A DNA stretch of 64,000 nucleotides from Agelas oroides (lineage: Eukaryota; Porifera; Demospongiae; Agelasida; Agelasidae), in contig OX422184.1 in assembly GCA_949130485.1 (NCBI GenBank), forward strand, positions 21,468,824 to 21,532,823, written 5' to 3'. Under the pieces are notes generated by a model that saw only the letters and a list, made by a program, of their open reading frames with translations, ran no database searches and was not told the origin of the DNA. A program made the position numbers and the translations under genes. Below are positions 57,916 through 64,000 of the stretch, piece by piece. Position 1 is the first letter of the stretch. The number at the start of each line of letters is the position of its first letter.

Positions 57916-59258
57916 AGCATAGTGGGTGTTCTTATATCCCTGGGGGGCATTGATATAAGCTGCATCTGGTGTACAGTATATTCCTTTGGGGTGTATCTTA
58001 TATCACCTTGGGGTGTAGTTTTAAACCCCTAGGGGTGTATCCTTTCACCTCATGGGGTGTGTCCTAGAACCCTGTGGGGCACTATGTCTTCCTGGCTGGT
58101 AGAGCACCCTTAAGGGTGTATTGTTCGCACCCCACTTTTTACAGTGTGGGTAGATCTGTGCATGTATCGTATGTGCATTATGCACAATACGCGCACGGAT
58201 CTACCATTCCATGAACATGTGCAATAATGATGCCCACTTCATACCAGGCCCAGTTATAAACATGCCATGAACCAATGTCGCTTTAGTTATGTTTCAGTGG
58301 TGGGGATAATGGGGATGGTAGTTCTGGAGAAGACTAGAGAGATATGAGTTTGGCTGATGGTTGAGGTTGTAAGGAAGGGGATTGGTACTAAACAGTAAGA
58401 GGAAGGTACGGTTACTATGTAATTCCACACTACTAGTAGTATGTGGCATACATGGAGGAACAATTTTATTGGATGTTGAGAGTGGTGGGTATGGCAATTA
58501 TGCTGTCATTCTGCAAGACTATGAAATGGATTGTCTCAGAGAATTGACGTGAGAAAGGTTGGTACTTTAACAAGACATTTGTCAGGGTAGTTCAAATTCT
58601 GTCATCATCTTCATGAGGTAGCGGTGAACATTAGGGAAGATTTATTCAGAAAAATTGAAGAACCGTACATTACACAGTTGTATATAGCACTGTGATTTGT
58701 TCAATCACTAGCTATAAATCTACTTTCAAATGGTGTATAGCACAATAGGCAGGTATGAAACACCCTCTCTACACACCACTATTGAAATGTTAAGTGGGAA
58801 GCCAGGACAGCAACTGCTATGGGCAGGGTTTAGGAAGTGATCCAAATGGTGCCCTTACATAAATTCACCACATTCAAATGGTGCTCCAATTAACCAAATG
58901 GTGCAAAACCATCCACTAAAGGTCTAGCGAGAACCCTGCCTACTGCCATCTGCACTCAATCTTCAGCATCGCTGCATGTTGACCGAAAATGGCCACGTGA
59001 CCAACTGCTCCAACAGCTATACGCAGCTCATCGCACAATGCTGTCATCATCCCGATTGTATAGCCAGCTTCCGTGAAGTAGCATCACTCCATTGTTGCCT
59101 GAGCTCCAGTATATTGCTGCAGCTGCTCCTGGGACAGTTTGCTACTGCTATCCACAGTTACTGGCTGATGGGTACTAATAGGGTTCTTATGCTCGTGTGG
59201 GTACTACTATTCAGGAAATTGATAGCAAACACTTTGATAGGTACTTATATTCATAGGG

Positions 59259-59655
59259 TAGCCTCGTTCCCAGGCCCCGCCCAGCTTTCCGTCGCTTGCA
59301 GTACGGAAAAGCCGTGGAGAGCCTGGTATCTTTTCTCACGTGAGCATGACGTAATCGGAAAATGGAGAAATTTTGCAGAACTAACAGGCTGCGTTTCGCG
59401 TATTTTAAACTGACTACACGCTCAACGCTTGGTGTGTAAGACAGTCGCCTCCCGCTAGCTAAATACGTGTGGTAAGTTACCTGGTACCTTGGCTCTTTTC
59501 ACTGTTCTGGGCCCGGTGCGCCCACGCACAATTAAACCCTTTCTACCATCCTTTCTATCCTGACGTCACTCACGTGAGAAAAGATACCAGGCCCTCTCCC
59601 GCTTTACCGTACTAATAAGCGACGGAAAGCTGGGCGGGGCCTGGGAACGAGGCTA
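59259..59655. mobile_element. Mutator-like element M4, 9-bp target duplication
   Basis: Flanked by TTCATAGGG (59250-59258, 59656-59664), with TAGCCTCGTTCCCAGGCC and GGCCTGGGAACGAGGCTA ends. Copies 1, 2 and 4 have the empty site. Its ends and the CGTCGCTTGCAGTACGG and TGACGTCACTCACGTGAG blocks resemble M1. The centre is different apart from a short GCCCACG...CAATTAAA stretch. Confidence 0.92.
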
Positions 59656-60274
59656 TTCATAGGGTACCTGTGATTGATGGGTACTTATACTCCAGAGTTT
59701 TCAGTGTGTGAAAAGCAATATCTTGACATGCCGTTCATTTGCCATATGCTGTAAACTGTCAACATTGCTAAAGGCATCTATTGCTTGTTACCTACTCTTT
59801 GTTCCTTAGTGAAAGAGTTCAACTTGGAAAGCCAGTGCTGACGAATGGTTCAACTTTTATAGCAGTCTCTATAACACTACTACCAAAAATCAAGTATCAT
59901 ATTAACCACAAAGTAGTGGATATCTTATGTACGCATTGTTATTTCAAAATTGCCAAGAGAGATACCACCTGATACAGTTGGGAAGGTTGTGATTGAGTCA
60001 CCATCTATCATTATCTTCTCCTTATCACCACACAATATCTGGTGAGGCACAAATTGTTGCTCACTCCTTCATGTACACAAAGGCCAGGACCAGGCCCTTC
60101 ATCGACACAGACTGTCAACTATAGCTTCTGCCCTCATGGTGCAGCGCTGTAGATTAGCTGGCTAGCTAGTATAAGGTAAGCATTAGTAAAGTGTCTACAC
60201 ATGCAGCAATATCCAACTACCCGAGCTACTGAAAACTTCAACTGAGAAGCTCGGACTCACCTCATTTCTGGCTG

Positions 60275-60408
60275 TGAGTTACAACGGGCACCGCCCCCCT
60301 CACGTCTACCTGACGTCACGCACGTGACTCTTTCTCCCAGGCCTTCCCTCCGTTTTTATACTGCAAGCGATCAAAACTGGAGCCGGGAATGGCCTGGGAA
60401 CGAGGCTA
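60275..60408. mobile_element. Right half of an M2-type element at a duplication junction
   Basis: It matches the right part of M2 (from about 36371) including the GGCCTGGGAACGAGGCTA end and the TACAACGGG that follows. The left half is absent: upstream sequence is copy-3 material ending TTTCTGGCTG. The breakpoint thus lies inside the transposon. Confidence 0.85.
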
Positions 60409-60836
60409 TACAACGGGTAGATCTGTGCATGTATCGTATGTGCATTATGCACAATACGCGCATGGATCTACCATTCCATGAACATGTGCATTAATGATGC
60501 CCACTTCATACCAGGCCCAGTTATAAACATGCCATGAACCAATGCCGCTTTAGTTATGTTTCAGTGGTGGGGTTAAATAATGGGGATGGTAGTTCTGGAG
60601 AAGACTAGAGAGATATGAGTTTGGCAGATGGTTGAGGTTGTAAGGAAGGGGATTGACACTAGAGAGTAAGAGGAAGGATACGGTTAATAATTCCACACTA
60701 CTAGTAGTATGTGGCATACATGGAGGAACAATTTTATTTGGATGTTTAGAGTGGTGGGTATGGCAATTATGCTGTTATTCTGCAAGACTATGAAAATTAA
60801 TGGATTTTCTCAGAGGATTGACGTGAGATGGGTTGG

Positions 60837-61370
60837 TAGCCTCGTTCCCAGGCTCTTCCCGCGCGCGAACGAAAAAATCGAAAGGAAAGGGGAGAGCCTG
60901 GTAAAATTTGTCACGTGAGAAACGTCATAGGTAGGGAGAACTTAATTACATGTGGGCGAACGAATGAACTCGCCAACGCTGTATGGACAGAATATATTCG
61001 TTCAGTTGCGATAGCTTTATGGCCAACAGAATGGGACTAGACGCCACTATGCTACACTACCTGGCAGTACAGAAAGCTATGGCGTACACAGACCCGTACA
61101 TTCGAAACCTAGGCTTTGATCAAGGTTTTCTCTGCGCTTATTCGAAAAAACTGTCAGAACGGGCTCCTACTAAAAAAACAGCTACATGTACTGTCGATTA
61201 TCGATCAACTACGTGCGTGGGCACATCGACGATCCAGCTACGCTCAATTAAGTCCTCTCTACCCCTCTCTCTATCCCTACGTCACTCACGTGATAAATTA
61301 TTCCAGGCCCTCTACAGCTTTTCTGTACTGCAAGCGACGGAAAGCTGGGCGGGGCCTGGGAACGAGGCTA
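60837..61370. mobile_element. Mutator-like element M6, shortened relative of M3
   Basis: Flanked by ATGGGTTGG as M3 is, at the same place in the duplicated segment. It is therefore the same insertion inherited through duplication. About 100 bp are missing from the intron-like part, including the GTGAG donor. Exon 1 now reads on out of frame with exon 2 (MANRMGLDATMLHYLAVQKA and then AYTDPYIRNLGF). Confidence 0.9.
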
Positions 61371-64000
61371 ATGGGTTGGTACTTTGACAAGACATTTGTC
61401 AGGGTAGTTCCAATTCTGTCATCATCTTCATGAGGTAGCGGTGAACATTAGGGGAGATTTGTTCAGAAAAATTGAAGAACCGTACATTCCACAGTAGTAT
61501 ATAGCACTGTGATTTGTTCAATCACTAGCTATAAATCTACTTTCAAATGGTGTATAGCACAATAGGCAGGTATGAAACACCGTCTCTACACACCACTATT
61601 GAAATGTTAAGTGGGAAGCCAGGACAGCAACTGCTATGGGCAGGGTTTAGGAAGTGATCCAAATGGTGCTCTTACATAAATTCACCACATTCAAATGGTG
61701 CTCTAATTAACAAAATGGTGCAAAACCATCCACTAAAGGTCTAGTGAGAACCCTGCCTACTGCCGTCTGCACTCAATCTTCAGCATCGCTGCATGTTGAC
61801 CGAAAATGGCCACGTGATCAACTGCTCCAACAGCTATACGCAGCTCGTCGCACAATGTTGTCATCATTCCGATTGTATAGCCAGCTTCCGTGAAATAGCA
61901 TCACTCCATTGTTGCCTGAGCTCCAGTATATTGCTGCAGCTGCTCCTTGGACAGTTTGCTACTGCAATCCACACCTACTGGCTGATGGGTACTAATATTC
62001 ATAAGGTTCTTATGCTCGAGGGGGTACTACTATTCAGGAAATTGGTAGCAAACACTTTGATAGGTACTTATATTCATAGGGTACCTGTAATTGATGGGTA
62101 CTTATACTCCAGAGTTTACAGTATGTAAAGGCAATATCTTGACATGTCGTTCATTTGCCATATGCTGTAAACTGTCAACATTGCTAAAGGCATCAATTGC
62201 TTGTTACCTACTCTTTGTTCTTTAGTGAAAGAGTTCAACTTGGAAAGCCAGTGCTGACGAATGGCTCAACTTTTATAGCAGTCTCTATAACACTACTACC
62301 AAAACTCAAGCATCGTATTAACCACAAAGTAGTGGATATCTTCTGTACGCGTTGTTATTTCAAAATTGCCAAGAGAGATACCACCTAATACAGTTGGGAA
62401 GGTTGTGATTGAGTCACCATCTTTCATTATCTTCTCCTTATCACCACACAATATCTGGTGAGGCACAAATTGTTGCTCACTCCTTCATATACACAAAGGC
62501 CAGGACCAGGCCTTTCATCGACACAGACTGTCAACTATAGCTTCTGCCCTCACTTCTGATTTCCTCGATAACTAGCATGGTGCAGTGCTTTAGATTAGCT
62601 GGCTAGCTAGTATAAGGTAAGCGTTAGCAAAGTGTCTACACATGCAAGCAATATCCAACTACCCTGAACTACTGAAAATTAATTTCAACTGAGAAGCTCG
62701 GACTCACCCCATTTCTGGCTGTAAATTTGAAATTAAAAATTGTGTTCACTTTACTGTGTGCGTGTCCATAGAAAGGGTATCAAGACAGGAGAGCAAAGTT
62801 CATGTTTGAAAAATAATGGAATTGTGCTACACAAAATGCACAAGGAAGTGGGGAATTCCCCTTTCACTAGGTAAATTTGGACACCCTGTTTCTGGCAGAT
62901 TGTGTTGCTCTAGCAATGCCAGTGTATTCCAGCGGTTTTGTTTCACACAAACTTGCCTAGTCACAGAGAAGACTGGCGCTACTCTTGAGGAATAACTAGC
63001 ACACATTCACAGTAACACTAATTTTCAAAAGAAGGGGAGCACAGTCATACGTAAGTGCTAGCTACTCCCATCTCCCTTTCCACATGACTTAGTGGCTTGA
63101 TGCTCAAACAGGAGCCATGCCATTTTGTGGACCAACTTCTGGAGACAACTTCTACACCATGAAACCAAGGATATACTTGCTAGCCTCCATTTTAGTTTAT
63201 ATCATCAGTTTACTTCACACCAACCAGCCTAGTTGCAGACAAGAGACACAAGATAGGGCTGTGTACTAAGTCAGGGGTGGGTTGGAACTGGCTAAGAGCT
63301 TTATATGTGTGGAGCTGGAAAACGGGACAGTTAGAGTCTTGGAGTACAGCAGTCTTTCCTCTAACAACTAAATGGTAGGTAGCTAGGTGGAGATCCCTCG
63401 TAGAGGGAACTATGGGCCTAGGGTGGATTGAAAGTTGCCCAAGTGGATAGCTCACTAACCCCACCTCAGCCTTTGGCTTAATTATCTTAATTAATAACCA
63501 AAGGCTGCCTGCGGTTCAGTTTGGGAAAGGGAATGGGAATGAGGTTGTTTAGGGTGAGTCTTAGTGCCTACGTACATGTATGTGCAAGAACACATAAGAA
63601 TGGACAGTAACAAATAGATAAACAGAGGTAAGATACCCGACATTTCTAGAACACTTCCTGCCACTGTCACACACATTTTAGTCAGGTAGATGGATCACAG
63701 TTTGTGTACTGACTACTAGCCAAAAGCAAACATTACCAGACTCCCATACAACCACTGAGTGTTCACAAAACATGCTATGTACCAATGCCTGCTTGAGTAG
63801 GCTTCCAAGGTGCTGGTTGGGGCAAGTGTGAGCGAGCCCCACACTAATGAGTGGAACAGCAGATTTTCTCTTTCTCTCTATCTGTCCATATATATACTTA
63901 AATTATCAGAGAGTCGGTAGACTATGTAGGAATGGCGCTGATGCGCAATATATGCAAATACTTAAGCAAAAGCCATATAACTTCACCATAAATATGCTAA

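Larger units (their letters stand above)
54314..58146 (+). mobile_element. CACTA/EnSpm-like element, 3.8 kb
   Basis: Left end CACAGTTAAAAATTGGGTG, right end the complement of CACTGTAAAAAGTGGGGTG: imperfect inverted repeats with CAC...GTG tips. The flanks suggest a 2-3 bp duplication ((A)TG). Copies 1 and 2 of the segmental duplication have the uninterrupted site (GACT.ATG.ATACAA.GGGTAG), so the borders are well placed. The subterminal regions are dense in (G)GGGTGT(A/T) / ACACCC motifs (54330-54490, 57920-58140). Inside lie a six-unit tandem repeat, a Mutator-like element and one good coding exon. CACTG-type tips and short duplications fit EnSpm/CACTA; this class assignment is inferred. Confidence 0.75.
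50643..60274. repeat. Segmental duplication copy 3
   Basis: Collinear with 10970-16530 once two insertions (54314-58146 and 59259-59655) and a small inversion (52291-52415) are allowed for. It keeps a single 61-bp unit at 52242. It breaks off abruptly at about 60274, where copy 4 begins. Confidence 0.85.
60275..64000. repeat. Segmental duplication copy 4, runs off the window
   Basis: Collinear with 36373 to about 40190 of copy 2, sharing its M2 and M3 insertions, and therefore most closely related to copy 2. It continues past the window edge. Confidence 0.88.

Noticed and set aside
61019..61387. Longer plus-strand ORF in M6 taken as the intact form of the cargo gene
   Set aside because: Comparison with M3 shows the ORF is open only because a deletion joined exon 1 to intron sequence in another frame.

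Overview
The window looks like repeat-rich, AT-rich animal DNA. The evidence is short exons with GT/AG borders, ankyrin exons carrying one 32-33 residue repeat each, a piggyBac transposase, and many inverted-repeat DNA transposons. My best guess is a marine invertebrate, most likely a demosponge, because a HIRAN-like ORF and a YYVFDxxYPKG-type exon resemble families I associate with sponge and cnidarian genomes. That guess is inference. I see nothing bacterial: no operons, no CRISPR array, no rRNA, and no tRNA that I could recognise.

Host coding content is sparse. On the minus strand three phase-0 ankyrin exons (43260-43358, 28968-29066, 27827-27922) sit far apart, and two similar candidate terminal exons (4430-4525, 545-591) lie downstream. 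They may belong to one large gene or to several ankyrin genes; the sequence alone does not decide. On the plus strand there is an intact intronless HIRAN-like ORF (50031-50393), with two decayed relatives near 20.5 kb and 43.6 kb.

The rest is mobile and duplicated DNA. Layout: 0-4.6 kb holds small hairpin repeats and a TA-flanked MITE. A 5.0-kb foldback element (4641-9648) has arms made of a 20-bp tandem repeat. A roughly 10-kb segment recurs four times in direct orientation: 10970-20980, 33840-44025, 50643-60274 and 60275 to the window end. Later insertions separate or modify the copies. Between copies 1 and 2 lie a four-copy repeat family with a conserved 33-codon exon-like segment, paired foldback repeats, a reverse transcriptase fragment and two ankyrin exons.

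Three transposon systems stand out. (1) piggyBac: a full 2.9-kb element (46591-49510) and a 614-bp derivative (42004-42617), both with TTAA flanks and a doubled 20-bp palindrome at one end only. (2) A Mutator-like family with 9-bp target duplications and TAGCCTCGTTCCCAGGC termini; its members share ends but carry different internal cargo, one with a spliced-looking mini-gene. (3) A 3.8-kb CAC...GTG-ended, CACTA/EnSpm-like element (54314-58146) that split duplication copy 3; it contains six 176-bp tandem repeats, one nested Mutator-like element and one convincing terminal exon.
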